From the NCBI GenBank assembly GCA_002914845.1, contig JXTC01000095.1, positions 275,168 to 339,167 of the forward strand: DNA of 64,000 nt. Direction: 5' to 3'. The translations under genes and the position numbers were made by a program. The stretch comes from Trema orientale (taxonomy: Eukaryota; Streptophyta; Magnoliopsida; Rosales; Cannabaceae). This document shows positions 22,986 to 34,692 of this stretch, in pieces. Below the pieces are notes generated by a model, which worked only from the letters and a program-made list of their open reading frames with translations, did no database searches and was not told the DNA's origin. The first letter of the stretch is position 1. Every line of letters starts with the position of its first letter.

Positions 22986-24496
22986 GAGTGTTAAGGGAAG
23001 CGTCTTTTATGGTGAAAATTTTCTCCAAGGATCGAATTGTATTCGAGTATCTACTCAAGAATTTTCTTTGTATTTGATTTTTACCTTCGATCGTTTTGTA
23101 ATGCAACGTCTACCAGTTGTATTGCTTTTTGTGAGTTTTTTATTCTGATTGATATATACGAGCTTTTTCATGCTGATCATATGATAGTATGTATCTATGT
23201 GAAATAAAATCTAACAAAGTTAAATGATTGTTGGTACGTACTTCTTAAATGTGTTTTATATTTTGCAGTATATAATAATATGTAAATGATTGTTGGTACT
23301 TCTTAAATGTGTTCTCTATTTTACAGTATATAATAATATGTAAGAAACATAGCCTACTTAAAAATTAAGTATGCAGTGGAAAAAAGAAAAGGAATTATAT
23401 TATTTTTGTTGGTTCTGAAAACAACTGCAACGAAAGATTATGAACTTTACAAATTTTCTTAAACAATACAGGCACATAAGAATACTAAGATTTTCTTAAT
23501 ATTGTTATGTTAATTTAACAATCTAAATAACATAGAAACTATTTTCCTCTTGAAGTGACCGGAACGACTCCAAGCTTTTCTCTTTGACTTTTTTAAATCC
23601 TATGAACTATGATTAGTGCCAAGTACTTGGACGTGTGAGCGTCTGTGGGCGTCTATGGAAGAATAGAAATTTTTACAGCTATAGGTGCTTTTCTAGGGCA
23701 ATTGCATTTTGGTCTCAAAACATAAGAGCAACAACTTTTCTCTCTAAGAAACTTTGAAAAACTCTTTTGAAAATAAAGAAGACACATATATAAATAGTGG
23801 AATAGAAAACTAGGAGCGGGTATAGGATTTGAATCTTATTCTATAAATCCAGAATCAGCTTTCATATAGAAAGTTGATAGGAGAAAATGTTTTATCCTAT
23901 CAACTTTTTATATGAAAGCTATTTTCGGATTTATAGAATAGGATTCGAATTATATACCAAACGCATTGTTTCTCAGTCCTATTAGGAGACTAACATGCCA
24001 ACTATAGGTAATTAACCTGTGGTAGAGGTGTGGCTAAGGAAGAGAAATTAGACAATATATGTACAAAAAATATTTAATTTAAGCACTATGCTAAAGTAAA
24101 TAAACCTCTGAAATATATGCTCGTTGAGTAAAGTGCCCTTAAAAAGCTAAAAGCATAATCTCCTTTTTTTAAAAAAAGAAAAGAAACACTTGTTCAAATC
24201 CTTCAAAACTATTTTGAAAATCAACTTTATTTATACACAATGAATATAGCTTAAAATACCTTATTACTAAGTTTCGAGATGTTCTGAGGCATAGAGGAAA
24301 TTTGATTTTTTATGGTAATTTTTCAAAATCTTAAACTTTGTAATTGTTCGAAAAATTCCGGATTTCAGTAGAAAAATACTACTTTTCAAAGTATTTAGAA
24401 AAATACAACTTTTTATTAATTGATGAGACTTAACCAGTTACCTCAAATAACTAAATTGATCACCTCGAATACCAGCGAAAATTACCAATTTTGAAG
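22986..24496. other. AT-rich intergenic with a foldback element at 23818-23958
   Basis: No coding is seen. A direct duplication of about 50 bp (TAAATGATTGTTGGTAC...TATAATAATATG) lies at 23222-23342. The palindrome is listed separately. Confidence 0.5.
23818..23958. mobile_element. Foldback MITE, near-perfect palindrome
   Basis: Left arm GGTATAGGATTTGAATC...TTCATATAGAAAGTTGATAGG is mirrored by CCTATCAACTTTTTATATGAAAGC...GATTCGAATTATATACC, arms of about 65 bp around a centre near 23888. Target duplication unclear. Confidence 0.65.
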
Positions 24497-24713
24497 TGTT
24501 ACAGAAACTAATTAGTTGTTAGTCAGTTAGAATATTCTGTTATAACTACTTTAGTTTCTGTTAGCTTTTCTGTTATAGAATCTGAAATTTCTAGAGAAGA
24601 CTTAGTCTGTAAAGTACTATATATAACGAGAATTTCTATCTTAAATGATCATTAAGATTCATTTTTACTCATCAATATTTAAACTCTCGGAGTCAAGTTT
24701 CTACTTCGTAACT

Positions 24714-24725
24714 TGGTATCAGAGT
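24714..24725 (+). promoter_or_regulatory. Primer binding site of Copia-3
   Basis: TGGTATCAGAGT, one change from the tRNA-Met site. Confidence 0.8.
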
Positions 24726-24730
24726 CTTCT

Positions 24731-25760
24731 ATGGCGTCTTCATCCTCTGGATCTTCATTTCTCTCTGTTGGTTTTCAAAGCTCTTCCATAGAGCTTCCTT
24801 CGAATCTCAATCCAATCAACCTTTGTCTCGATCGCTCCTATTATTCATATTGGCACTTATAGATCCTTCTTGCAGTTCGGGCCTATGATCTTAAAGGTTT
24901 CTTGCTTGGTATTTTCCCTCGTCCAGATGTCTTTATTCTTGATCTGGCTCGTCTAAATTTCTCCATCAACAATCCTGATCATACTACTTGGATTCGTCTT
25001 GGTCAATTTCTTATGAGCTAGCTACTATCTTCCATTACTGAAGCCATGATTGGCCATGTGGTTCGTTGTGCCACCTCTCATGAGATCTGGAGCACGCTTG
25101 AGCAAATCTTCTCCACCAAATCGAAAGTTCACAGTCTTCAACTTCGCTTATTCCTTCAGACTACGAAGAAGGGTTCCTCTTCCATTGATGAGTACATTCT
25201 CAAAATGTGTGGCCTAGTTGATAGTTTAATTGCAGCTGGTCAAGCTATTTCAGATGACAAGTTGATTCTTTATATTTTGGGAGGTCTCGGCTCTGAGTAT
25301 GAAGCTGTTTTCGTCAATCTAACATCGAGGTAGGAATAGATCTCTCTACCTGAAGTTCAATTTCTTCTCTAGAATCAAGAAATGCGTCTTGAGCATCTTG
25401 CTACTCCATCTGTTGATTTCTCTACTCCTTCTCCTAATCTTACTTCGGTAAATTTCAAGAAGCCTAGTGGCTATGGTCAATTTCAATGCGGCAGTCAAGT
25501 AAATCGTGGCCGAGCAAGGGAATGCGAGATGGCAGGGGTAACAAACCTGTTTATCAGGTTTGTGGCAAAGCTAGCCATATTGCACTTAAGTGCTACCATC
25601 GATTTGTTCTAAGCTTTCAAGGCAATTCCAGCTCCACTTCTACTCCACAGCAGAATCAGCCAAATCAAGCCTTCATTGCAACCAACAACACTGTCAATGA
25701 TGTTGCCTGGTACATGGACAGTGGTGCTACAAACTATATCACAGCATATTTGAACAATCT
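24731..25760 (+). pseudogene. Copia-3 gag and protease remnant
   Basis: An ATG at 24731 starts MASSSSGSSFLSVGF and leads into a UBN2-type gag with stops (near 24858 and 25018). The piece 25046-25333 (MIGHVVRCATSHEIWSTLEQ, LYILGGLGSEYEAVF) is the capsid core. At 25486-25770 a knuckle-like QVCGKASHIALKCYHRF leads to the protease site WYMDSGATNYITA. Several frame changes lie between. Confidence 0.85.
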
Positions 25761-26812
25761 GACTCTCTAGGATGATTACAAAGGCAAAGAGAAGCTTGTC
25801 GTAGGTAATAGTTCTCAGCTGCCAATTACAATTGTTGGTTCTTCAAAGATTTTATCATCAAAGGCTTTAAAGCTAAATAATATTTTACATGTTCCTGAAT
25901 TTATAAAAAATCTAATTAGTATTTCTCAGGTTACTCATGATAATGATGTTGTTATCGAATTATATGCAAAATTGCTATTTTGTCAAGGACAAGGCTACGA
26001 AGATGGTGCTACTGCAGGGTAATCCTAAGGATAGACTTTATTAGCTAGATCTCTCAAAATTTCCTCGAGTCTCATCTGCTGTACTTTTTAAGCCTATGTC
26101 TACTGTTAATTCTGGTGTTTTGTATCTTTGCAATTCAATTCCATGTACTGATTCCATTTCTACAGCTTGCACTACTAGCTCGGGTTTAGGCAATTATAAA
26201 TCTGATTCCATCAGTTCTAATTTATATATGGCATAATCGTCTTGGATATCCTTCCAAGCTTGTTCTGAATAAAGTGTTACAGATTACGAATTCTACTGGA
26301 CATCCTTCAATTAATGCATTCTGATATTTGGGATTCCTCTCCTACTTTATCTGTTGATGGATATCAATATTATGTTCATTTTATTGATGATTTTACCGAA
26401 TATACTTGGCTCTATCCACTGAAAACTAAAGTTGAAGCTCTTACTATGTTTTGTCACTTCAATGCCTATGTTGAACAAATATTTGATACAAAGATTAAGA
26501 GTTTGCAAACTGACTGTGGAGGGGAATATAGAAGTTTCTTACCCTTGTTGACTCAATTACGCATTATATTTAGACACCTTTGTCTATACACTCATTAACA
26601 ATAAGGTCGAACTGAGAGAAAACATCGATATATTATGGAAGTTGGTCTTACCTTATTTGCTCAAGTTAGTATGCCTCTTAAGTTTTAGTTAGAAGCTTTT
26701 GTCTCTACAGTTTTCCTTATCAATAGGTTACGTACTGTTGTGCTTCATCACAAGTCACCTTTTGAAGTTCTTTTTAATCAAAAACCTGATATTAAAAATC
26801 ATCTGGATAAAA
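25761..26812 (+). pseudogene. Copia-3 pre-integrase and integrase remnant
   Basis: Pieces read ILHVPEFIKNLISISQV, then after several stops a LWHNRLGYPSKLVL-like motif, then the core MHSDIWDSSP...YQYYVHFIDDFTEYTWLYPL and LQTDCGGEYRSF (26314-26560). The following RKHRYIMEVGLTL and SPFEVLFNQKPD lie in other frames. The D,D,E residues are recognisable but the frame is broken. Confidence 0.85.
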
Positions 26813-26998
26813 ACCCATGTAGGGAAAAATCTAAAAAGGTAAAATAGTACATATCCACCCTTATCTTTTTTTTTTCCTGAAAGAAACATATCCACCCCTA
26901 TCAACCAAAATAAAAATTTGGACTTTCTGACGCATAACCAACCCAAAAAAGTGCTACCAAAATTAATAATCAAATTCCACCAAATCCTGGAGACCCAC

Positions 26999-27379
26999 TT
27001 ATGTAGAACAAGATTGAAAATTTAGAATAGATGAGAAAGAGAAGAGAAAGAGAGGAATTTAGGAAGAATTTAGAGAAGAAGAGGAAGAACTTTAGAGAGA
27101 GAAGAAGAATATTAGAGAGAGAATTTCTGAATAGTTGTATATCATTAATCAAGTCTTAAAAATAATGAACATAGAAGAGCTTATTTATAGAGAAGCTCTT
27201 AGACGAAACTAGGAAACTGACATATTCTAGAAACAAACATAAAAGGGAAATATTAAACTAGTTACTCAAAACTAAATAAAACCTAATAATTAAATAAAAC
27301 ATAATTATATAAACCTAAAATAGTCTAATTAATAATAATCATATAGATTCCTAATATAGCTTATTCATATTCCTCATCA
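26999..27379 (-). repeat. 3' LTR of the young LTR element
   Basis: 381 bp. Its first bases TTATG differ from the TGATG of the other LTR by one change. Confidence 0.95.
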
Positions 27380-27500
27380 TTCTCCCGGGGTTCGAGAACT
27401 CGACTCCGGCGAGTTAAAACTCTGGTAAACCATGAAGCAACAAGCGAAACCGAAGGAAATTCTTCAATTGGAAGTCTTGATTCTTGATAGAAATGTAGGA

Positions 27501-28318
27501 NNNNNNNNNNNNNNNNNNNNNNNNNNNNNNNNNNNNNNNNNNNNNNNNNNNNNNNNNNNNNNNNNNNNNNNNNNNNNNNNNNNNNNNNNNNNNNNNNNNN
27601 NNNNNNNNNNNNNNNNNNNNNNNNNNNNNNNNNNNNNNNNNNNNNNNNNNNNNNNNNNNNNNNNNNNNNNNNNNNNNNNNNNNNNNNNNNNNNNNNNNNN
27701 NNNNNNNNNNNNNNNNNNNNNNNNNNNNNNNNNNNNNNNNNNNNNNNNNNNNNNNNNNNNNNNNNNNNNNNNNNNNNNNNNNNNNNNNNNNNNNNNNNNN
27801 NNNNNNNNNNNNNNNNNNNNNNNNNNNNNNNNNNNNNNNNNNNNNNNNNNNNNNNNNNNNNNNNNNNNNNNNNNNNNNNNNNNNNNNNNNNNNNNNNNNN
27901 NNNNNNNNNNNNNNNNNNNNNNNNNNNNNNNNNNNNNNNNNNNNNNNNNNNNNNNNNNNNNNNNNNNNNNNNNNNNNNNNNNNNNNNNNNNNNNNNNNNN
28001 NNNNNNNNNNNNNNNNNNNNNNNNNNNNNNNNNNNNNNNNNNNNNNNNNNNNNNNNNNNNNNNNNNNNNNNNNNNNNNNNNNNNNNNNNNNNNNNNNNNN
28101 NNNNNNNNNNNNNNNNNNNNNNNNNNNNNNNNNNNNNNNNNNNNNNNNNNNNNNNNNNNNNNNNNNNNNNNNNNNNNNNNNNNNNNNNNNNNNNNNNNNN
28201 NNNNNNNNNNNNNNNNNNNNNNNNNNNNNNNNNNNNNNNNNNNNNNNNNNNNNNNNNNNNNNNNNNNNNNNNNNNNNNNNNNNNNNNNNNNNNNNNNNNN
28301 NNNNNNNNNNNNNNNNNN
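27501..28318. other. Assembly gap (818 N)
   Basis: Undetermined bases inside the LTR element. Long open frames reported across it are artefacts. Confidence 1.
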
Positions 28319-28392
28319 AAAAAAATTGAAGAGATTTTGGTGGAGAAAAATCAATTCAGGCAAAGGAAATTGAACGAGGCTGTGATACCAAT

Positions 28393-28773
28393 TGATGTAG
28401 AACAAGAGTGAAAATTTAGAATAGATGAGAAAGAGAAGAGAAAGAGAGGAATTTAGGAAGAATTTAGAGAAGAAGAGGAAGAACTTTAGAGAGAGAAGAA
28501 GAATATTAGAGAGAGAATTTCTGAATAGTTGTATATCATTAATCAAGTCTTAAAAATAATGAACATAGAAGAGCTTATTTATAGAGAAGCTCTTAGACGA
28601 AACTAGGAAACTGACATATTCTAGAAACAAACATAAAAGGGAAATATTAAACTAGTTACTCAAAACTAAATAAAACCTAATAATTAAATAAAACATAATT
28701 ATATAAACCTAAAATAGTCTAATTAATAATAATCATATAGATTCTTAATATAGCTTATTCATATTCCTCATCA
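28393..28773 (-). repeat. 5' LTR of the young LTR element
   Basis: 381 bp, nearly identical to 26999-27379. It is followed on the minus strand by two bases and the primer site. Confidence 0.95.
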
Positions 28774-28958
28774 CCCACAGCCTTCGAAGAAAGAGCATCT
28801 GCGAAAGAGTTTAATTCGTTCTTATGCAAAGGCTGAAAATGCATTAGAGACAAAAGGTAGAGACAATGCTAAGGCTCATCATAGCTACAATGATCTAACA
28901 TGTTAACTATGTATGTAGAGTACTCTATAACCAAAGGCATTTCCAATATTTTTCTAAA

Positions 28959-29120
28959 GAGTAATACTATGGGCGGCACCAATGGTGCTTAAGTTTGTTA
29001 CAGGTGATTCTAACTAGGTCTCATATGGACTCACTTGAAGTATAATTATAATTAGCTAATAATATATTGACACATCATGTGGTGTTGGGTACCATATTGT
29101 GCCCCCCAATAGCATTACTC
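28959..29120. mobile_element. Mutator-type MITE, family M, copy 1
   Basis: 162 bp with inverted ends GAGTAATACTATGGG / CCCAATAGCATTACTC. The flanking 9-mers are TTTTCTAAA and TTTTCCAAA, a 9-bp duplication with one change. It interrupts the LINE remnant. Confidence 0.85.
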
Positions 29121-29335
29121 TTTTCCAAAGCATAAGAAGCTCTGCTTCAAAAGCATGACAAACGCCCAAGGGAATGACAAAACAATCTTAACAAATCCTC
29201 GACAATTTCTAAAAGCACCGCCACAACATGCTGGACGAGGACTACCATTAGCACCACTATTCAGATTCACCTTAACCCATCATTGCAGAGGTAGAACCCT
29301 GTTCAGATTAATGATCCGAGGAGTCTATGAAGATC

Positions 29336-29638
29336 TAAACTTTCAACACATTAGTTCAAAAGAAAATAATCAACAATGTAAATTGCATGTTATGCAATTG
29401 AAGTTCTAAGTAACCTTCTACAAAAGAAAATGGATTTCTTGAAGAGAATGAACTATGATAAAGCAATGGAAACTGGAACGACAACAATTCTAAGACAAAA
29501 GGTTTAAGACATTTTTTTAATAGCCTGAACTTCTATTAATGCTCACAACTTTTGGACAATGTTGAAGACATAAGTGAAATAACAATAAGATAAAAATGCC
29601 AAAATGTTGCTTGGTATAATTAAGAAATGACTTACGTA
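29336..29638. other. Intergenic between LINE remnant and ZRK copy C
   Basis: AT-rich with no coding motif. It is the 3' flank of ZRK copy C. Confidence 0.5.
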
Positions 29639-32354
29639 TTAATATTGGATGCTCCTGATCAATCTGAGAGCCTTTTCTACTTGGAGCATGTTAGGCCTAT
29701 CATCGGGATTATCTTTCACATAAATCTGAATGAGTTGGACATATTCCCTGCTAGTTTTTAGAACAATTTTCACAGCGGAAGATTGATCGAGGAACAATCA
29801 AAAATTTTCTCAAAACAATTGACTATATGAGTACATAGTATTAATTCATAGCAAATAGAAACATACAAAGAGAATAGATCTAATACCTCTTGTAGCCTAT
29901 CAGTAGATCCTAACTTTTCTATCTTCTAAACCATGATCTTCCAATACAAGCCTCAAGAATAACTAGATGAACGTGTGGGTGTTGTGTACAATTTCTTAAA
30001 ACTCACACTTCAGGCTATTGCAATATTCTCAACACATGAGATTGTAAGAGTTTGTTCTACAAAAAATAGGAAGACTCTCTTCTTTTTCTCTCTAGGTTAT
30101 GGAGGCTCTATAAAAAATAATAGTGTATTCTATATTTTCTGCTAGCATTTCCTTTATATATATATATTTTTTTTTATTATTAAACTATTTAATAAATTGA
30201 TATATTAATCAAATTAATATATATATATATATATATAAATTAGCAGATAACTCCTTTAAAGAGGAGTGTTTCACTTTTAGTCAGTTTTCCAATTTCTGTT
30301 TATCTAATTATCTGATAATTAGATATTTTTAAATTCAAAATTTAAATAAATTAGGAAACTTATCTCTCCATAATTTAAATTAATTAATTAATTAATAACG
30401 ATTATTAATTATTGTAGACAAACAATTTATCTAGACAAAGTGTGCAGTAACAGAAATAATGTAATATCCAATACAGTATTTGGGGACCTATGGACTTATA
30501 ATTCAAACTCCAATAAATTGTGACAATTAATTAAGCTCTTTAATTAATTTGTCTAATTTATTAATTCCAGTATTATTCCACTAAAAATCTGGAATTGCAC
30601 TCTTAAAGTTACAGAATTAATTTACTAAGAAAACATCGAGCAGTCCATCGATTTAATCATTACATGTAATTCAATCCTCTATAGATAATTCATAATTGGA
30701 GCTAGGTCATGTTCCATTTACCTCTCCAATTACATCTTTATATTTGTGTACCATTGATTCTCCAATGAACAATTAATTTATAAATCTATTATAAATTGAG
30801 TACTCAAACTGTTCAAGTCCTGAATCAATACACAAGGGAATCATCTTTCTAGCTTCCTAATGGAAGGAATGGATTCTATATCTATAAGCTACATTCCCAG
30901 CTACTGATCTCATCATGCTCCCAAGATACAAGCATTTCGGTCTGTTTAGGAAACAAACCCTTTAACAAGTATATTAAAAAATATAATGTTATAAATAAGA
31001 GTCTATAACTACTCAGGATTAAGATTGATTTAGATATGATCATCTAGTGACATTATTTGAACTCTCAACAGTTAATGGAATTTATATGAGATTCAAATCA
31101 TGTCTGGTCCAGTCCTATATAATTTATAATCAAATTATATAAAGTCCTCCATTGTGATGTCAACACATCAATAGTCTGGATAAGACTATTACATTTTCAA
31201 TGTTAATGGATCGTACTAATAATATTGAACTAAAAATACCAAACTTTAATTAATTATTATGAACTATATTTAGTTTACTATTCATAAATTTAATTCTCAT
31301 GTATATAATACTTATATACTAAATTTGTGATCACATAAACAAACTAAAGATTTTCTGATATTTAAAGACATACAAATTATGCACAAATTCAAATAAAAAA
31401 TGTCATTTTATTAATTCAGTAAATATCCAAAATATACATGATCTTAGGTATAAAACCTAACATTCCCTTACTTGCGCCCTGTTTTTTCTCGTGAATGATT
31501 GATCTCACCATACTTTTCTAGTATTTCTACCCAGAAATCCTCCAACCAATCCTCTGAATTTGAACTTATTTCGTGTGAAAGCTCCCAATTATGCGACGAT
31601 AGGAAATCCCGAAATCTCTTTCCTGACAGGACTTCAAACAGTAAGACTCCAAAGCTATAGACATTACTCTTTTCCGTATAACTCCACATCGAAACTGCCT
31701 CCAGGGCGTGATAGCCATATATCCCATAAACTTTGGAATGAACATAGGTTTCACCCTCAGGAATTGGTATTGCGCCTTGGAAGTCGAACAGCTTGGCGGC
31801 TTCATTTTGGTCCAAGTAGGTATTTGTGGGCTTTATATCAATCTCGGTGGATGAATATCTTTGGCAAGCCCTGGTGGAGATACGCAACTGCATTGGCTAT
31901 TCCAGTAACAATCCTCAACTTGCGATCCCATGATAGTATTTGAGTATTGTCACCAGGATATAACTTGCGAGATTTCGCTTTAGTAGGGAATTCATAAACC
32001 AATGTGGGGAGCTCTGTTTCAAGGCAGCAGCCCAAGAGTTTTAGCACATTATTGTGGTTGCTCATCCTTGACGCGATTGTGACTTCATTTACAATTTTTT
32101 CTATGTGATCTTCATGAAGGTCTGCTCTGAACTTCTTCACCGAGATTTTGAGGTCCTCGTGAACACCTGTGTACATAATATAGGTCCTGGAACCTGCTAG
32201 TTGCTTTATTGAGTTCTTCGGCGGAATAGGTCCGAAGTGGATTGCAAACTCCATTGAAAGAAGTAATAACCTGTTCTAGCACAGCAGCTCCATTGTTCAT
32301 GAGGAAACCTTTCTTTTGGGTATTCTCTTTTATGTTTCTAAAGTGTGGAAACAT
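29639..32354 (-). pseudogene. ZRK/ZED1-like pseudokinase pseudogene, copy C, split by a solo LTR
   Basis: This is a nearly full-length copy in pieces. The N-terminus (32354-32200) reads KKGFLMNNGAAVLEQVITSF and NPLRTYSAEELNKATS. After a frameshift, 32200-31838 reads ISVKKF, NEVTIASRMSNHNNVLKLLG and ending FIHRD. After another, 31840-31480 reads DIKPTN, KLFDFQ and YTEKSNVYSFGVLLFEVL. The C-terminal piece YVQLIQIYVKDNPDDRPNML...RSIQY lies at 29743-29639, on the other side of a 1,714-bp insertion. The catalytic loop HRDIKPTN is nearly normal and the DFG equivalent is DFQ, so this copy was less degenerate in motif terms than intact copy E. At least three frameshifts plus the insertion disable it. 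Confidence 0.9.
29749..31462 (-). mobile_element. 1.7-kb solo LTR inserted in ZRK copy C
   Basis: On the minus strand it starts TGTTAGGTTTTATACC and ends AAACTAGCA (TG...CA). It is flanked by a perfect 5-bp duplication TTCCC (29744-29748, 31463-31467). Removing it joins the two parts of the kinase C-lobe. No primer site, internal region or coding motif is present, so it is best read as a solo LTR. A start beginning TGTTAGGTTTTAT is, as I recall, frequent in plant LTR families. I cannot name the lineage. Confidence 0.85.
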
Positions 32355-32646
32355 AACAGAAGATAAAAAATTTCGGAAGCTTGCAGCTCTACAAGCGATG
32401 GTTTTTCAACACTACACAGTAACTGGGGTTCGTAGAATTCTAATTGTCTCTTCTAGATGGGCGGTTCGTGAAGCAATATGATGAGAACACGCTTTGTTGA
32501 CTTCGAGGATATTTCCTCAACGTGTACGTTAGGTATGTTGCTTGAACTGTTCTCTTAATTTCTTTCCCTTTTTTTTTTTCGAAAAAGTTGACGACTTCAT
32601 TAATTGGATTAGGTTTACTGGAAGACGAGAGCGAGACTTTTTACAA

Positions 32647-32830
32647 GAATAATGTTATAAGGCACTAGTGGTGCCCAGCACCACAGTGATGTGTCAGTTT
32701 GTCACTGATTAATCATAATTATAATTTAAGTGGGGTCTATGTGGGACCCAGTTTGTTAATTAAATCATTCAGTAATAAACAGACATGTCACTGTGGTACT
32801 GGGCACCACTGGTGTCCCATAGCATTGCTC
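32647..32830. mobile_element. Mutator-type MITE, family M, copy 2
   Basis: 184 bp with long inverted ends (GAATAATGTTATAAGGCAC / GTGTCCCATAGCATTGCTC, continuing as AGTGGTGCCCAGCACCACA). The 9-bp duplication TTTTTACAA is perfect (32638-32646, 32831-32839). Confidence 0.92.
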
Positions 32831-32839
32831 TTTTTACAA

Positions 32840-33414
32840 AGTTTACTTTTTATTCTAACTTCTAAGAGCATACTACATCAAGTCGTGATAAGCATATGCT
32901 GGAAACAAAGACAAAAGAACCATAATGAGTAAAGATAATCAAGTCTAATTGACTTTAGCTATACATCTAAACTTAAAAATAGACAAATAAGCTAAGAACA
33001 ATACTCAGACACTCTTACATAGAAAAAATAATAAATTTAATATTATTCTCCCCCACCAAAAAAATTAAAAGATGGAGAGGGAAAAAAAGACGAAACAATT
33101 TTTTTATTTTCTTTTTCTTTTTCTTCTTCTTCGTTATTTCTTGTTATTATCTTTTTACGTTGTTATAAAGAGGAATGCTTTATGGTCGTGTTCAACTATG
33201 TGACAATTAATGAATGGGGGTTCGGTAGGTAGATAGTGCCTAGTAGAGTTTGACTTTTAAATATTTGTACTCATCAGCAGGTTGGTCACTTCGGTCAAAG
33301 GAAAACAAAAAAAGAAAATGGAAGGTTCCTATTCCTAAATGAGAGAACTGTACAGTAACTTGAGCAATTTATGGAATTGGTGGTAAGGCAATGTCGAAAT
33401 CCCATAGAAGAGAA
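32840..33414. other. Intergenic upstream of ZRK copy C, no gene seen
   Basis: AT-rich with T/C-rich runs near 33100-33140. No coding motif on either strand. Confidence 0.5.
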
Positions 33415-34119
33415 GGGCATCTCAACCCATTGCTCCGTTTTGATGTAACTTTTATATCAAACATTAATTTTGTCTCTAATCTATTATTCTATTTCTGACA
33501 TCAAAAAGAATATTCTTCGTATATTTTTTTTATTTTACTTTTTATATAATTTTATTCAAATTCTCTATTATTTATCAATTTCATCAACAATACCCATATA
33601 CAAATTTTTTTTTACGTATTGATCCAATAATACATATTTTATTATTTAACAAAGTTGTAGAAATTAGTAGATTAATAATTATATTTTATTAACTAAAAAT
33701 TACCAATTTATAAAATTAATATTGTGAATTGATATTTCATATTATTTACATATCAAATTTATTCTATATAAATTTAATTATGAAATAATAATAGAGATAT
33801 GTGATATAAAAATGAAAATTTTAAATTTTTGTTACCAAAAAGTTGTCAATTTTGGCCAAAACTATGCAAGTATAGTAAAAATTAAAAAACTCAAGATTTA
33901 TTTGTATCTTTTTTGCAAATTATTAAAAAAAAAAAAAAGAGTCAAAAAAAAGGGGCAAAAATAGCGTTTGTGAACAGTAACATGCCAGAATTAGCATGGC
34001 ACTGTTCATAAGTGGGCCCAGACGCTATTTTGGAGTCCAGAAATGGCGCTGTATTGGGCTACTATCCAGTGCCAAATGCCACTTTCTCACGCTAATATAG
34101 TGTGCATTGGAGAAGACCT
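33415..34119. mobile_element. Possible MITE-like element with GGGCATCTC / GAAGACCT ends
   Basis: The left end GGGCATCTCAACCCATTGC resembles the common plant MITE start GGGCATCTCCAACCCA. The right end GCATTGGAGAAGACCT is roughly its inverse. The interior is very AT-rich, then has a stretch with paired GCGTTTGTGAACAGT / ACTGTTCATAAGTG words. A target duplication could not be fixed, so boundaries are tentative. Confidence 0.4.
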
Positions 34120-34168
34120 AAGGTTGTCCAGTATTTAAAAAAATTATTAGACATCATATATTATATAT

Positions 34169-34423
34169 GATTCCCAATCTAGTAGGTATTTTGCTTTTCA
34201 CCTATCTAAAGGTTTTTTTTTTTTTTTTTGGTCTTTAGATCATGATCTAACAGCTCCCATAAATTGAGTAATTAGAAAAAAATAATAATAAAAATTAATA
34301 ACTATTATTTAATATTTTTTTCTCTCTTCTTTTTACCATGAAAAGACGTGTGTAACCAATTTTAATTAGTTAAAATAATACCTATGAATAGGTTAAAAAA
34401 AAATACCTATGGGATTAGTGCAC
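34169..34423. mobile_element. (AT)n-flanked MITE, family N, copy 1
   Basis: The ends GATTCCCAATCTAGTAGG and CCTATGGGATTAGTGCAC are inverted, with ACCTAT..ATAGGT and a T-run/A-run inside each end. It contains the word ATGAAAAGACGTGTGT shared with the other copies. It sits directly in an AT dinucleotide tract. Confidence 0.75.
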
Positions 34424-34440
34424 ATTATATATATATATAT

Positions 34441-34648
34441 AGATTTTGAATCTAGTAAGTACTTTTTTTTTCACCTATTGATAAGTATTTTTTTTAGCCG
34501 TTAGAACAATCTAACGACTACTATAATTTGAGTGGTTGGAAAAAAAATAATAAAAATAAATATTCATTATTTAATATTTTTCTCTCTCCACTTTTACCAT
34601 GAAAAGACGTGTGTGATCAATTTTTATTGAGCAAAAAAAAAAAAATTG

Positions 34649-34692
<44 letters not shown>

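Larger units (their letters stand above)
24497..26812 (+). mobile_element. 5' part of a third Copia retrotransposon (Copia-3), 3' end lost
   Basis: An LTR of about 216 bp (24497-24712, starting TGTTACAG, with a TATATA box near 24620), a primer site and gag-PR-INT remnants follow in order on the plus strand. The reading stops within the integrase C-terminal region at about 26812, where sequence related to a LINE 3' end on the opposite strand begins. No RT, RNase H or 3' LTR is found downstream, so the element was truncated. Confidence 0.8.
26999..28773 (-). mobile_element. Young short LTR retrotransposon with 381-bp LTRs and an assembly gap
   Basis: LTRs at 26999-27379 and 28393-28773 are both 381 bp, TGATG...CATCA, and differ at only about three positions by eye. 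The target duplication CCCAC is perfect (26994-26998, 28774-28778). On the minus strand the primer site (TGGTATCACAGC, 28379-28390) follows the 28393-28773 LTR, so that is the 5' LTR. A TATAAATA box on the minus strand lies near 27183-27190 in one LTR and at the same place in the other. Only about 195 internal bases are readable; 27501-28318 is N, so coding content and true length are unknown. Confidence 0.95.
26813..29335 (-). pseudogene. LINE RNase H (RVT_3) and 3' end remnant, interrupted twice
   Basis: On the minus strand 29335-29130 reads WVKVNLNSGANGSPRPACCGG...FRNCRGFVK, the start of the RNase H-like domain of plant LINEs. A frameshift then restores PLGVCHAFEAELL. After the MITE at 28959-29120, 28930-28779 gives HKNELNSFADALSSKAVG, the domain end. 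The reading continues across the LTR element at 26999-28773 (after removing one CCCAC copy) with LQDLVEF at 26990-26965, then 3' untranslated sequence to about 26813. The reverse-transcriptase part is absent. Confidence 0.75.

Noticed and set aside
27432-28546. Long open frames of 313 and 360 codons on the two strands
   Set aside because: They run through the 818-base N gap; the readable parts are LTR sequence.
32647-32830. Stem-loop as microRNA precursor
   Set aside because: The hairpin is explained by MITE inverted ends with a 9-bp target duplication and other copies nearby.
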